NCBI GenBank assembly: GCA_016789865.1
Contig: JAEUPC010000241.1
Coordinates: 1-64,000, forward strand
DNA length: 64,000 nt
Direction of reading: 5' to 3'
From: Rubrivivax sp.
GTDB taxonomy: Bacteria; Pseudomonadota; Gammaproteobacteria; Burkholderiales; Burkholderiaceae_C
In this document: positions 35,527 through 44,418 of the stretch, in pieces
Layout of the letters: each line of letters opens with the position of its first letter
How positions within the stretch are numbered: the first letter of the stretch is position 1
Notes under the pieces: model-generated
What the model was told of the DNA's origin: nothing
Seen by the model: the letters and a program-made list of their open reading frames with translations, nothing else
Databases searched by the model: none
Translations under genes and position numbers: made by a program

Positions 35527-36824
35527 GCATCGAAGCCGTCCTGCTGGCCATCCAGCACTCGCCGCCGTACTGGCTGGTGCTGGTGTTCTTTGCGGCCTAC
35601 CCGATCGTCACGAGCATCATGTGGATCATCACCGCGCTGCTCTTTCGCTGGCGCTGGGAGGACGCGATGCCGCCTCCGCCGCCGTCGGCGGCGCCGGGTG
35701 CCAGCCTCGAAGCCGCACCGTCGTCGCGCAAGCCCGCCTTCGTCAGCCTGCTGGTGCCGGCCCACGACGAGGAAGCGGTGATCGCGCCCTCGGTGCGGGC
35801 CATGCTCGATATCGACTACCCGGCCTTCGAGGTCATCGTCATCGACGACGGCTCGCGCGACGGCACGCTGGCCGCGCTCGAACCGCTGCTGGCCGACCGC
35901 CGGCTGCGCGTGCTGCACAAGCGCGTCAACGAGGGCAAGGCGATGGCCTTGAACGACGCCCTGCCGCTGGCACGTGGCGAGATCCTGCTCGGGCTGGACG
36001 CCGACGCGGCGCCCGATCCGCAGTTGCTGAACTGGATCGTCCCGCACTTCGACTCGCCGCGCGTCGCCGCGGTCACCGGCAACCCCCGGGTGCGCAACAC
36101 CACCACCGTGCTGGCCCGGCTGCAGGCGGTGGAGTTCTCCTCCATCATCAGCCTGCTGCGGCGGGCCCAGCGCATCTGGGGCCGCATCGTCACCGTCTCG
36201 GGCGTCGTGGCGGCGCTGCGCAAGAGCGCCGTGGCCGATGTCGGCGGCTTCAGCCCCAACATGCCCACCGAGGACATCGAGCTCACGTGGAAGCTGCAGA
36301 AGCGCCACTACGACGTGCGCTACGAGCCGCGCGCCATCTGCTGGATGACGGTGCCGCTGAGCTGGCGCGGCCTGTTCCGCCAGCGCCTGCGCTGGGCGCG
36401 CGGGCTGGCCCAGGTGCTGCACAAGCACCGCGACGTGCTGACAACGTGGAACTGCCGCCGGCTGTGGCCGGTATTCGTCGAGTCGTCGCTGTCGATCCTG
36501 TGGTCGGTGTGCTTTGTCTTCCTGACGGCGCTGTGGAGCGTGTCGATCGCGGTGGGCGTGCCTCCGGTGGGCGCCAGCCCGATCCCCAACCTGTGGGGCA
36601 TGTCGATCGCCACGCTGTGCCTCGTGCAGCTGACCACCGGCGTGCTCATCGACCGCCGCTACGACCCGCGCGTGCTGCGCTACCTGCCCTATGCCGTGTG
36701 GTACCCGATCGCCTACTGGGCGATGCAGGCGGTGACCACGGTCATCGCCTTGCCGTACTTGTTCAGGCGCCCTGCAGCGCACAGCGTGCGCTGGCAGACC
36801 GCGCGCACGGGGAAGGCCGCGTGA
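35523..36824 (+). CDS. PgaC-like processive beta-glycosyltransferase (GT2)
   Basis: 433-residue membrane GT2 synthase. N-terminal helix (about 17-40), GT-A core with VIDDGSRDGT (108), DADA (159-162), TED (249-251) and QRLRW (287-291), the D,D,D,Q/RxxRW set of processive synthases, then three to four C-terminal helices. It would polymerise a beta-linked hexosamine such as GlcNAc and extrude it. ATG overlaps the upstream stop (ATGA). With PgaD-like and PgaA-like neighbours it forms a synthesis/export unit, but the deacetylase PgaB is absent here. Confidence 0.9.
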   Translation: MSIEAVLLAIQHSPPYWLVLVFFAAYPIVTSIMWIITALLFRWRWEDAMPPPPPSAAPGASLEAAPSSRKPAFVSLLVPAHDEEAVIAPSVRAMLDIDYPAFEVIVIDDGSRDGTLAALEPLLADRRLRVLHKRVNEGKAMALNDALPLARGEILLGLDADAAPDPQLLNWIVPHFDSPRVAAVTGNPRVRNTTTVLARLQAVEFSSIISLLRRAQRIWGRIVTVSGVVAALRKSAVADVGGFSPNMPTEDIELTWKLQKRHYDVRYEPRAICWMTVPLSWRGLFRQRLRWARGLAQVLHKHRDVLTTWNCRRLWPVFVESSLSILWSVCFVFLTALWSVSIAVGVPPVGASPIPNLWGMSIATLCLVQLTTGVLIDRRYDPRVLRYLPYAVWYPIAYWAMQAVTTVIALPYLFRRPAAHSVRWQTARTGKAA

Positions 36825-38386
36825 GGCGCCGCTCACCGCTTGCCGCGGCCCTCGGTGCCACGCTCGCCGCCACGTTCGCTGCCGCCCTCGCGGGTGCAGC
36901 CACATCCGCGGCCGCCCAGGCGGCACCGGCGGCCGATGCCGACCGCGCCGGCACGCTGGCGCAGGCGCGCGCGGCCACCGACCGGCGCGACTTCGCCACC
37001 GCCTTGCCGCTGTTCGAGCAGCTCGTGCTGCGCGCGCCGGCCGACACCGACCTGCTCATCGAGGCCGCGCGCGTCTTCGGCTGGGCCGATCGCAATGCGC
37101 GCGCCGCGGCGCTGTACCGGCAGGCGCTTGCGGCCGCGCCGGCCCGCCGGCGCGACATCGTGCCGTCGCTGGCCTGGCAGACGCTGTGGGCCGGCGACAC
37201 CGCCGCCGCATTGCCGCTGCTGGCCGAAGCCACCGCGTTGCAGCCTGGCGACCGCGCACTCGGCTGGGCCCATGCCAATGCGCTCAACAGCGCCGGGCGC
37301 CACCGAGAAGCGCTGGTGCAGTTCCGGCGCTGGGCCCCGCCGGCCAGCGAAGGAGAACGCTTCGACCTCGCACGGGCCTGGCGCTGGGCGGGCTTCGAAG
37401 ACCGTGCCTGGCCATTGGTGCAGCAGGCCGGCTCGGCCGAGGCTGCCTGGCTGCGCGACCACCGCTTTGCGCGCGACGTGCGGCCCTACGGCTTCGGGGT
37501 GCTGGAGGCCACCGAAGACCGCGACGGTCTTCGCACTCGCGCCACGTCCGTGGGCGCGGGTGCCAGGCCAGTGGCCGCGATGAGCGCCGAAGTAAGCCTG
37601 CGCCATCTCGAACTCGAAGACGCCGCGCGGGTTTCGGCGACCACGCTCGAGGCCTCCGGCCGCTGGCGTCTGGGCGAAGCCGATGCGGCCGCGGGCACCT
37701 GGTGGCCGCAGGTCGTGCTGCGCAGCCATCACATCGGCGCCTGGCAACCGTTCGCGCCCACCGCGCGGCTGAAGTGGATTCCGGCCGACGGCTGGCGCGT
37801 CGACGCGGAACACACGCGCGAACTGGTCGAGACGCCGCGGGCGTTTGCAAACCGTGTGCACGTGGACATCGATTCGCTGGGCGCCGACTGGCGGGGCCAC
37901 GGGCGGCTGCTGCTGGCCGGGGCCGCGGCGCGGCTGCGCTTCGACGACGGCACCACGCGCGAGCGGCTGGCCGCGCGCGGGGAGTGGGCCCTGGCCTCGC
38001 GGCCACGCTGGCTGGTCGGCGCCGAGTGGAGCCGCTTCGAGCGCAGCCGCGAAGGTGCCCCCGGCGCCGACGCGCGCGGCTACTGGAACCCGCGCCGCTA
38101 CGAAGAGGCGCGCCTGACCACCACGCTGTCGCACGAATGGCAGCCCTTCGAGGCTCAGGCGCGCCTGGGGCTGGCCCGCTCGCGCGAGGTGGACTCGGCA
38201 GGCAACGCCAGCCGCGGCCATCCGCACCTGTGGGAACTCACGCTGGCCGCCGACACCTCACCGCAGTGGCGGCTGCGGGCATCGGTGGGCGGCTCGGGGC
38301 AAGGTCTGGGCCTGGGCGGCGGCGCGGGGTCCGGCGCGGGCTACTGGCAGCGCTGGGTGCAGGTGGCCGCGTACGCCTGGTTCTGA
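36821..38386 (+). CDS. PgaA-like TPR/outer-membrane barrel export protein
   Basis: 521-residue protein: signal peptide (about 1-32, ending TSAAAQA), TPR-like helices (about 40-215; RAATDRRDFATALPLFEQLV) and a C-terminal beta-strand domain ending YAWF, with terminal Phe as in outer-membrane barrels. This layout equals PgaA, the poly-GlcNAc porin, though at 521 residues it is shorter than the E. coli protein (about 800). The GTG at 36821 overlaps the synthase stop (GTGA) and has GGAAGG upstream. Confidence 0.8.
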   Translation: MRRRSPLAAALGATLAATFAAALAGAATSAAAQAAPAADADRAGTLAQARAATDRRDFATALPLFEQLVLRAPADTDLLIEAARVFGWADRNARAAALYRQALAAAPARRRDIVPSLAWQTLWAGDTAAALPLLAEATALQPGDRALGWAHANALNSAGRHREALVQFRRWAPPASEGERFDLARAWRWAGFEDRAWPLVQQAGSAEAAWLRDHRFARDVRPYGFGVLEATEDRDGLRTRATSVGAGARPVAAMSAEVSLRHLELEDAARVSATTLEASGRWRLGEADAAAGTWWPQVVLRSHHIGAWQPFAPTARLKWIPADGWRVDAEHTRELVETPRAFANRVHVDIDSLGADWRGHGRLLLAGAAARLRFDDGTTRERLAARGEWALASRPRWLVGAEWSRFERSREGAPGADARGYWNPRRYEEARLTTTLSHEWQPFEAQARLGLARSREVDSAGNASRGHPHLWELTLAADTSPQWRLRASVGGSGQGLGLGGGAGSGAGYWQRWVQVAAYAWF

Positions 38387-38553
38387 CCGACTGACCGCCA
38401 CAGAGGGCGCCGCCCAAGCGGACGCCCCGGCCTGCGCCAGCGGGAATCGGGCCGTGAAGGATTTGGGCAAGCCCGGGTCCGCTCCACGAGCACGCCAGGG
38501 TCGCTTCCTAGAATGCCTCGCCCCTGACAAGAAGCTCTTCGGAGCGCACGAAC

Positions 38554-38802
38554 ATGCAAGTCGAATCCCAGGTCCTGCGCCTGCTGGACGAGGTGCTCAG
38601 CCTCGACGGCCGCAGTGCCACCTTCAACCGGCAGACCCCGCTGCTGGGGGCCATCCCCGAGCTCGACTCGATGGCCGTGGTGTCGTTGATCTCGGCCATC
38701 GAAGAGAACCTGGGCCTGGTCGTCGACGACGACGACATCGACGGCGAGACCTTCGCCACTGTCGGCTCGCTGTGCGACTTCGTCGCCGCACGCATGGCTT
38801 GA
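38554..38802 (+). CDS. Acyl carrier protein of the EPS locus
   Basis: 82-residue phosphopantetheine carrier protein. The attachment Ser39 lies in ELDSMAVV, a variant of the DSL motif, and the protein is strongly acidic at its third helix (DDDDIDGE). It starts a group with two hydrolases and a condensation enzyme, so it probably carries an acyl or aminoacyl group for decoration of an EPS-associated product rather than for fatty acid synthesis. Confidence 0.9.
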   Translation: MQVESQVLRLLDEVLSLDGRSATFNRQTPLLGAIPELDSMAVVSLISAIEENLGLVVDDDDIDGETFATVGSLCDFVAARMA

Positions 38803-38854
38803 AGCGCACTCGGCCCGCGCCCGACCCGTTCTTCCTTCCACGGTCAACCGCAGC

Positions 38855-39697
38855 ATGGGCATGAAGGCGATGTTCCGTGACGGCATTGCGCCGTTGGGCG
38901 GCAGGCGCCTGCTGGTGGTGCACGAACCCGACGGCGTGCCGCGTGGTGTGGTGGTGGGGGTCGCGGCCTTCGCCGAAGAGATGAACAAGGGCCGCCGCAC
39001 CGCGTCGCTGGCGGCGCGGGCCATGGCCCGCGCAGGCCTGCGGGTGGTGCAACTGGACCTGGCCGGTTGCGGCGACAGCAGCGGCGATCTCGTCAGCGCC
39101 ACCTGGCAGGCCTGGGTCGACGACGTGGTCGACACCGCACGGTGGGCTGCGGGCCAGGCCCCCGCCGGAACACCGCTCGTCCTGTGGGGCATCCGGGCCG
39201 GCTGCCTGGTCGCCTCGCAGGCTCAGGCGCAACTCGGCAGCAGGGCCCATCTCATGCTCTGGCAGCCGCAATCCAACGGCAAGCTCGTGCTGCAGCAGTT
39301 CCTTCGTCTGAAGATGGCCGGCCAGTTGCAGCAAGGGGCCGCCAAGGGCGTCACCGATTCGCTGGTGGCCACGTTGGCCGCGGGCGGTGCAGTAGAGGTC
39401 GCCGGCTACGAGCTTGGCCCGGGCGTCGCCGACGGCCTGGCCGCCTCGCAGCTGCGGCCTCCGGCGCAGGGCACGCGTGTGGCCTGGCTCGAGGTGTCGG
39501 CCCAGACGCCCCCGGAGCTGCTGCCCGCGTCGCAGAACATCGTCCAGAAGTGGTTGGCCGCCGGCGTGGAGGTGCGCGCCGCAGCCGTCGGCGGGCCGCT
39601 GTTCTGGCAGACCCAGGACATCGAGGAGGCCCCGACACTCGTCGACCTCACGGCCATCGAAGCGGGCACGCTGTGCGAAACGACGGCCTTGGCATGA
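38855..39697 (+). CDS. Exosortase A system-associated hydrolase 2
   Basis: 280-residue alpha/beta-hydrolase fold protein (TIGR03101-like). LDLAGCGDSSGD (68-79) matches the strand 4 region. The nucleophile elbow reads GIRAG (112-116), with Arg114 where Ser or Cys is expected, so catalysis by the usual triad is doubtful and a partner or pseudo-enzyme role with hydrolase 1 is possible. Overlaps hydrolase 1 by four bases (ATGA). The function in exosortase loci is unknown. Confidence 0.88.
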   Translation: MGMKAMFRDGIAPLGGRRLLVVHEPDGVPRGVVVGVAAFAEEMNKGRRTASLAARAMARAGLRVVQLDLAGCGDSSGDLVSATWQAWVDDVVDTARWAAGQAPAGTPLVLWGIRAGCLVASQAQAQLGSRAHLMLWQPQSNGKLVLQQFLRLKMAGQLQQGAAKGVTDSLVATLAAGGAVEVAGYELGPGVADGLAASQLRPPAQGTRVAWLEVSAQTPPELLPASQNIVQKWLAAGVEVRAAAVGGPLFWQTQDIEEAPTLVDLTAIEAGTLCETTALA

Positions 39698-40599
39698 TCA
39701 CCGAGACCGCCGTCGTCTTTCCCTGCCAGGGGGAAGAGATGCTGGGCATCGTCAGCACCCCAGCGGCCCCGGCGCCACCGGCGCGCCACGCCGTGCTCAT
39801 CGTGGTCGGCGGGCCGCAGTACCGCATCGGCAGCCACCGGATGTTCGTGCGCCTGGCGCAAGCGCTGGCCGGGCACGGCGTCGCCGCGATGCGCTTCGAC
39901 GCCCGCGGCATGGGCGACAGCAGCGGCCCGCGCCAGTACTTCGAGGACTTCTACGCCGACATCCGCGCGGCGCTGGACGCGCTGTTCCTCGAGGTGCCCA
40001 CGTTGCGCTCGGCGGCCATCTGGGGGTTGTGCGGCGGCGCCACGGCGGCACTGCTCTACGTCAGGCGCACCAGGGACACGCGGGTCAAGGCACTGATGCT
40101 CGTCAACCCCTGGGTGCGCACCGACGAGACCGCGGCGGTCACGCAGGTCAAGCACTACTACCTGCAGCGGCTGGCGCAGAAGGACTTCTGGCTCAAGCTG
40201 CTGCGCGGCGGCGTCTCGCTGGGCAGTTCCCTGGGTGAACTGGCGCGCGCGCTGCGCATGAGTGCCCGCGCCACGAGAAGGCGCGAGGCCGATGCACCGA
40301 CGCACGCCGACGACGATGGGGCCGACGACGGCCATCTGGACCTCGGCGTGCGCATGGGCGCCGCGTGGGCCGGCTTTGCCGCGGGCGGCGGGCGCACGCT
40401 TCTCATCCTCAGCGGGAACGACTACACCGCCAAGGAGTTTCTCGAGACCGTGCAGATGAACTCGATGTGGCAGCAGAACCTGGCCCACCCGGCGACCACA
40501 CGGCTGGACCTGCCGGGCGCCGACCACACCTTTCCGCAACCCGAAGCGCACGCTCGGGTCGAGCAGGCCACGGCGCAGTTTGCAGCCTCGATGCAGTGA
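39694..40599 (+). CDS. Exosortase A system-associated hydrolase 1
   Basis: 301-residue alpha/beta-hydrolase (TIGR03100-like). MRFDARGMGDSSG (66-78) and the nucleophile elbow GLCGG (111-115) with Cys113 as likely nucleophile, then PGADHTFPQ near the C-terminus with the catalytic His. Cys-type elbows occur in thioesterase and dienelactone-hydrolase relatives. With the neighbouring carrier protein it could release or transfer an acyl thioester (inference). Confidence 0.9.
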   Translation: MITETAVVFPCQGEEMLGIVSTPAAPAPPARHAVLIVVGGPQYRIGSHRMFVRLAQALAGHGVAAMRFDARGMGDSSGPRQYFEDFYADIRAALDALFLEVPTLRSAAIWGLCGGATAALLYVRRTRDTRVKALMLVNPWVRTDETAAVTQVKHYYLQRLAQKDFWLKLLRGGVSLGSSLGELARALRMSARATRRREADAPTHADDDGADDGHLDLGVRMGAAWAGFAAGGGRTLLILSGNDYTAKEFLETVQMNSMWQQNLAHPATTRLDLPGADHTFPQPEAHARVEQATAQFAASMQ

Positions 40600-40613
40600 A
40601 CCGAGCTGCCGAC

Positions 40614-41951
40614 ATGACACCCGACCCCGACTCGCTCAACCCCGCGTCGTACGGGCAGCGTTCGATGTGGGCCTTCGCGCTGCGCTACCGCACCGCCAAC
40701 CTGAACGAGATGATCATCCCGTGGCACGTGCGCGGGCCATTGGACGTGGGCGCGATGCAAGGCGCGCTGGGCGACCTGGTCGCCCGCCACCCCACGCTGC
40801 GATCGCGGCTGACCTATCAGCACAGCCAGCTTCACCAGCGCATCATGCCGCCCGCACCAGTGACGCTGGGTGTGGCTGAGATCGAAGGGGCCACGCCTGC
40901 GGCCCGCCTCGACGCCGCCGTGCGGGCCCTGTCGGACCCCGACCGCCCCGCGCTGGACATCCTCAACGGTCCGACCTTTCTCGCCCAGCTCTACCGCCTG
41001 GGCGCCGATGAGCATGTGCTGTGCCTGTATGTGCACCATGGCATGTGCGACGGCTGGTCGATCGGCATCATGCTGCGCGAGCTGGTGGCGCTGTACCAGG
41101 CTCGGCTGGAAGGCCGCAGGGCCGACCTGCCGGCCTTGACGGAGCAGTATGTCGATGTGGCACGCTGGGAGCAGCAAGCCTACGACTCGGGGCAGCTGGA
41201 CGACGAGATCCGCTACTGGCGCGCCGAGCTGGACGGCCTGCCGCCGCCGGTGGCGCTGCCGGCCATCGCCCAGCGCAAGGGCAACCGCGACTGGCGGGCC
41301 GGCACGACGCACGTGATGGAGCCTGCCGCCTTCCTGCAGGGCTTGCGCGAGACAGCCGGCAAGCTGCGCGCATCCCCCTTCGCACTGCTGTTGGCGGCGT
41401 TGGCGGTGCTGCTGCGGCACCGCACCGGCAACGAAGACTTGCTGGTCGGTGTGCCCACGCTCAACCGCTGGAGCGCCTCGGCCATGCAGATCGTGGGCTA
41501 CATGACCAGCATGCTGCCGGTGCGCGTGCGGCCCGCGGGCGCGCTGGGCTTCGACGCGCTGTGCGCGCAGGCCCATACGACGATCCGCAAGATGCTGGCC
41601 TACGGCCGCGTGCCGCTGGAGGTGCTGCTGCGCGAGACGGCCCTGGCACCTTCGGGCAACACCGTGTTCCCCATCTGGGCCCAGTTCCTGGAGGACAGCG
41701 CCGGGACGAGCTACCAGGGCGCCGGGCTGCACCTCACGCCGCTGGCCACCGACCGGCGCAGTCTGCTGGCCGAACTGGATGTCGACATGGTCGGCGCCGC
41801 CTCCGGCTGGCGTTGCGAGTTCGCGTACCGCAGCGCGCTGTTCGCGCCCGACGCGATGCACTCGATGATGCTCGACTACGTGGCCACGCTCAGCCGGGTG
41901 ATGGAACAGCCGCGGACCACGGTGCAGGAGCTCACCGCACGGCTGTCCTGA
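40614..41951 (+). CDS. Stand-alone condensation-domain acyltransferase
   Basis: 445-residue protein formed by a single nonribosomal peptide-type condensation domain. The active-site motif HHxxxDG is intact as HHGMCDG (141-147); an N-terminal core SYGQRSMWAF and the later VGVPTLNRWS and GNTVFPIWAQF blocks fit C-domain motifs. No adenylation or carrier domain is attached. It probably joins the acyl group on the carrier protein at 38554-38802 to an amine or hydroxyl acceptor, perhaps on the exopolysaccharide or a lipid. Starts 14 bases after hydrolase 1. Confidence 0.88.
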   Translation: MTPDPDSLNPASYGQRSMWAFALRYRTANLNEMIIPWHVRGPLDVGAMQGALGDLVARHPTLRSRLTYQHSQLHQRIMPPAPVTLGVAEIEGATPAARLDAAVRALSDPDRPALDILNGPTFLAQLYRLGADEHVLCLYVHHGMCDGWSIGIMLRELVALYQARLEGRRADLPALTEQYVDVARWEQQAYDSGQLDDEIRYWRAELDGLPPPVALPAIAQRKGNRDWRAGTTHVMEPAAFLQGLRETAGKLRASPFALLLAALAVLLRHRTGNEDLLVGVPTLNRWSASAMQIVGYMTSMLPVRVRPAGALGFDALCAQAHTTIRKMLAYGRVPLEVLLRETALAPSGNTVFPIWAQFLEDSAGTSYQGAGLHLTPLATDRRSLLAELDVDMVGAASGWRCEFAYRSALFAPDAMHSMMLDYVATLSRVMEQPRTTVQELTARLS

Positions 41952-41975
41952 GCTGCCACGCAGCGGCTGCGCCGT

Positions 41976-41999
41976 GCGCGCCCGGCGCGCTTGGCGCGC
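41976..41999. terminator. GC-rich inverted repeats between convergent genes
   Basis: Three GCGCGC boxes (41976-41981, 41985-41990, 41994-41999) can pair in alternative short hairpins in the 61-base gap between the convergent condensation-domain and lipoprotein genes. There is no T-run, so it is a terminator-like structure only. Confidence 0.3.
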
Positions 42000-42012
42000 G
42001 TTGCGAGGTCTG

Positions 42013-42903
42013 TCAGGTCGAAGCCTGCACCGCCGCCAGCCACAGCTGGGCGCCCTGCGCCGGTGTGGCCGACCAGCTGACCTGGTACGTGCCCGCTGCG
42101 CTGACCTGGCGGGTGGCCACGGCGCACTGCACCAGTTCCCCCGAGGCGAGCACCGAGTCGACGACCACAAAGCCGTTGCCGGGTACCGCCGTCTTGTCGC
42201 CGTCGACGCCCGCGTCGCCCCACCACCACGCGACGAGCAGCGCCGGCCCGGTGGTGACCACGCTCGCGCTGGTGGTCGGCGTGCCGGCGAGCGCCTCGTT
42301 CCAGCGCACGTCTTGCAGCACGCCGGCGCCGCGAACCTCCAGCACTGTGAGCGTGGTCTCGTCCAGCGCGGGCTTGCTGGCCCTCACTTCATGGCCCGCG
42401 CCACCCGCGGCAGAGCGACACACGTACAGGGCCGTGCCTGAACTCGGCCACAGCGTGTAGGTGTGAGGCGAGCCGACGGCCTCGAACAGGTTGCCCTTGT
42501 TGTCGGTGGGCAGCGCATGCGCCGAGACATTGCCGCGCCCCACGCACACCAGCAGCGTGCTGCCGGTGGCCGCGCTGGCCATGCCGGTGACCGCCAGGCC
42601 GGGCACCGCGATGTTGTGGCGGGCAAAGGCGAGCCCGTGGGCACCTAACGAAGGCGCCCCGGCCGGTGCCGGTGCCGGTGCCGGTGCCGGTGCCGGTGTC
42701 GGTGCCGGGCTCGGTGACCCGGGCGGGCTCGGTGCCGGCGGCGGTGGAGCAGCGGCACCGTCGCTGCCCCCGCATGCGGCCAGGGCGGCCGGGCCAGTCA
42801 CCGCGGCGCCCGCACCGAGCCACCTCCACAGCGAGCGGACGAAGGCACGGCGGCGCTCGGAGAGCAGATCGCCGACGCGGCTGTTGCCACCGGAGCTTTC
42901 CAT
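42013..42903 (-). CDS. Lipoprotein of unknown function with Pro-Ala linker
   Basis: 296-residue predicted lipoprotein: signal AAVTGPAALAAC with lipobox Cys near residue 44, preceded by an Arg-rich segment (SERRRAFVRSLWRWLG), so a Tat route is possible. A Pro/Ala/Ser linker follows (about 50-80), encoded by GGTGCC repeats. The rest is predicted beta-rich (FARHNIAVPGLAVTGMAS; TYQVSWSATPAQGAQLWLAAVQ), but no family is recognised. Stands alone between convergent and codirectional neighbours. Confidence 0.75.
   Translation of the reverse strand: MESSGGNSRVGDLLSERRRAFVRSLWRWLGAGAAVTGPAALAACGGSDGAAAPPPPAPSPPGSPSPAPTPAPAPAPAPAPAGAPSLGAHGLAFARHNIAVPGLAVTGMASAATGSTLLVCVGRGNVSAHALPTDNKGNLFEAVGSPHTYTLWPSSGTALYVCRSAAGGAGHEVRASKPALDETTLTVLEVRGAGVLQDVRWNEALAGTPTTSASVVTTGPALLVAWWWGDAGVDGDKTAVPGNGFVVVDSVLASGELVQCAVATRQVSAAGTYQVSWSATPAQGAQLWLAAVQAST
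42665..42706 (-). repeat. GGTGCC hexamer tandem repeat
   Basis: Seven consecutive 6-base units (one with a C-to-T change, GGTGTC) encode alternating Ala-Pro in the linker of the lipoprotein. In-frame copy-number change would alter linker length without disrupting the gene. Confidence 0.85.
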
Positions 42904-43015
42904 CTGGTGATCGTAGTTCAGCAGTCGAATGCCCGCCGCACACCTGCCGGGGCTGCGTGCCATCCCGCGCACACTTGGCCTCGCTCACGGTGCGGGCCTG
43001 CCGCCCTGCTGCCCT

Positions 43016-44158
43016 TCAACCCGCCTCCACCCGGTTGCGGCCGGCGTCCTTGGCCCGGTAGAGCGCCGCATCCGCCCGCGCGACGAGCTGCCCGACCTCC
43101 GCATCGCCGGGCGCCGCGAGCGCGACGCCGATGCTGCACGTGGTGCCCAGCGCCGCGGCCTCGACGCACGAGCGCAGCCGCTCGGCAAGCTGCAGCGCGT
43201 GATCCAGCGGCGTCGCCGGCAGCAGAAGCCAGAACTCCTCGCCGCCGGCGCGGCCCAGCACGTCCTCGGCGCGCAGCTGCACCTGCAGCACCGCGGCCAC
43301 GCGCACCAGCACGGCATCGCCGGCCGCGTGGCCGGCACTGTCGTTGACGTGCTTGAAGCGATCCAGGTCGATGACCAGCGCGGCCAGCGGCTCGTGCGTG
43401 CGCCGGTGGCGCAACCATGCACGTTGCAGCGCCTCGTTCATCGCGCGGCGATTGAAAAGCCCCGTCAGCGAGTCGCGCATCGAAGCCTCGCGCAGCCGCA
43501 CCACCAGGCGCTGCGTGACCAGCGTCAGGAAGCCAAAGCAGAACAGCGCGCTGCCCGCCAGGTAGGTGAGCATGACGGCAAAGTTGGCGGCGTTTGTCGC
43601 CTGCATCTCGGTGGGCTCGGGCCAGGCCAGCACCTGCCGCAGGCCCAGCAGCAACAGCACGCCGGCCAGCAGCGAGCCCGGGCCGACCAGGCCGAGCATC
43701 GTCGCGCGGCCGAACTCGGCGATCAGCGCCGGGCGAATGCGCCACAGCATGCGCACCATGATCCAGGCCTGCATCCAATAGGCGGCCACGATGCGCAGCG
43801 GCGCGTCGTCGCGCCCCGGCCCGAGCCAGGCCAGCAGCGCAATCGCCGGCGCCAGCGTCAACACCTGCTCGCGGTCGCTGGCCGGCAGCCCCATGAAGCG
43901 CTCGGTGCCACGCCGCATCAGTGCGAAGCCGGTCATGATGATCACGTTGGTGCCGTTGTATGCCCACCAGTGGCGCGGCTCGCCGCGCAGGCCGGCAAGC
44001 ACGAAGCCCGCGCACAGCAGCACCATGAACCCCACCCAATGCGCCACCGCCCTGCGCGACTCCTGCAGCAGCGCCAGCGCCAGCAGCCACATCACCGCAT
44101 ACAGCCCCATCTGGAAGCACACCACCCACAGCAGCGCCGGGACATCGAGGAGGTTCAT
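43016..44158 (-). CDS. Membrane diguanylate cyclase (GGDEF)
   Basis: 380-residue protein with about six transmembrane helices (1-215) and a C-terminal GGDEF domain that makes c-di-GMP from two GTP. The active-site motif GGEEF is at 305-309 and an inhibitory RxxD site (RAED, 296-299) sits the usual five residues before it, so product inhibition is likely. ALVIDLDRFKHVND is the conserved metal-binding block. c-di-GMP often drives PgaC/PgaD-type synthases, so a functional link to the module at 34957-38386 is plausible but unproven. Confidence 0.92.
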   Translation of the reverse strand: MNLLDVPALLWVVCFQMGLYAVMWLLALALLQESRRAVAHWVGFMVLLCAGFVLAGLRGEPRHWWAYNGTNVIIMTGFALMRRGTERFMGLPASDREQVLTLAPAIALLAWLGPGRDDAPLRIVAAYWMQAWIMVRMLWRIRPALIAEFGRATMLGLVGPGSLLAGVLLLLGLRQVLAWPEPTEMQATNAANFAVMLTYLAGSALFCFGFLTLVTQRLVVRLREASMRDSLTGLFNRRAMNEALQRAWLRHRRTHEPLAALVIDLDRFKHVNDSAGHAAGDAVLVRVAAVLQVQLRAEDVLGRAGGEEFWLLLPATPLDHALQLAERLRSCVEAAALGTTCSIGVALAAPGDAEVGQLVARADAALYRAKDAGRNRVEAG

Positions 44159-44406
44159 TCTTTTCGTCGGTTCCCGTGGGCTCGCGCGCACTGCTCGTGC
44201 GTTGGTGCGGCGTGGTGGCTGCTGCCGTGCCCCAGGGTGAAGTGGCAGCGCGGTGGAGGCCGGTCCGCAAGGGGCGGCGAATGATGGCATCCACCTCGGC
44301 GATGCCGCCCCTGCGCACCCTCCCTCCGGGGAGGGATACCTTGGTGTCATTCGCCGCGGCGGGGTCCTCGATGTGCAATGCGCCTCACCCACCGAACGCC
44401 ACTCGC

Positions 44407-44412
44407 AGGAGG
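44407..44412 (+). promoter_or_regulatory. AGGAGG ribosome site deciding a GTG start
   Basis: Perfect Shine-Dalgarno sequence 6 bases before GTG 44419. It argues against the upstream in-frame starts at 44281 and 44371 for the LuxR-type regulator. Confidence 0.8.
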
Positions 44413-44418
44413 CCCGCC

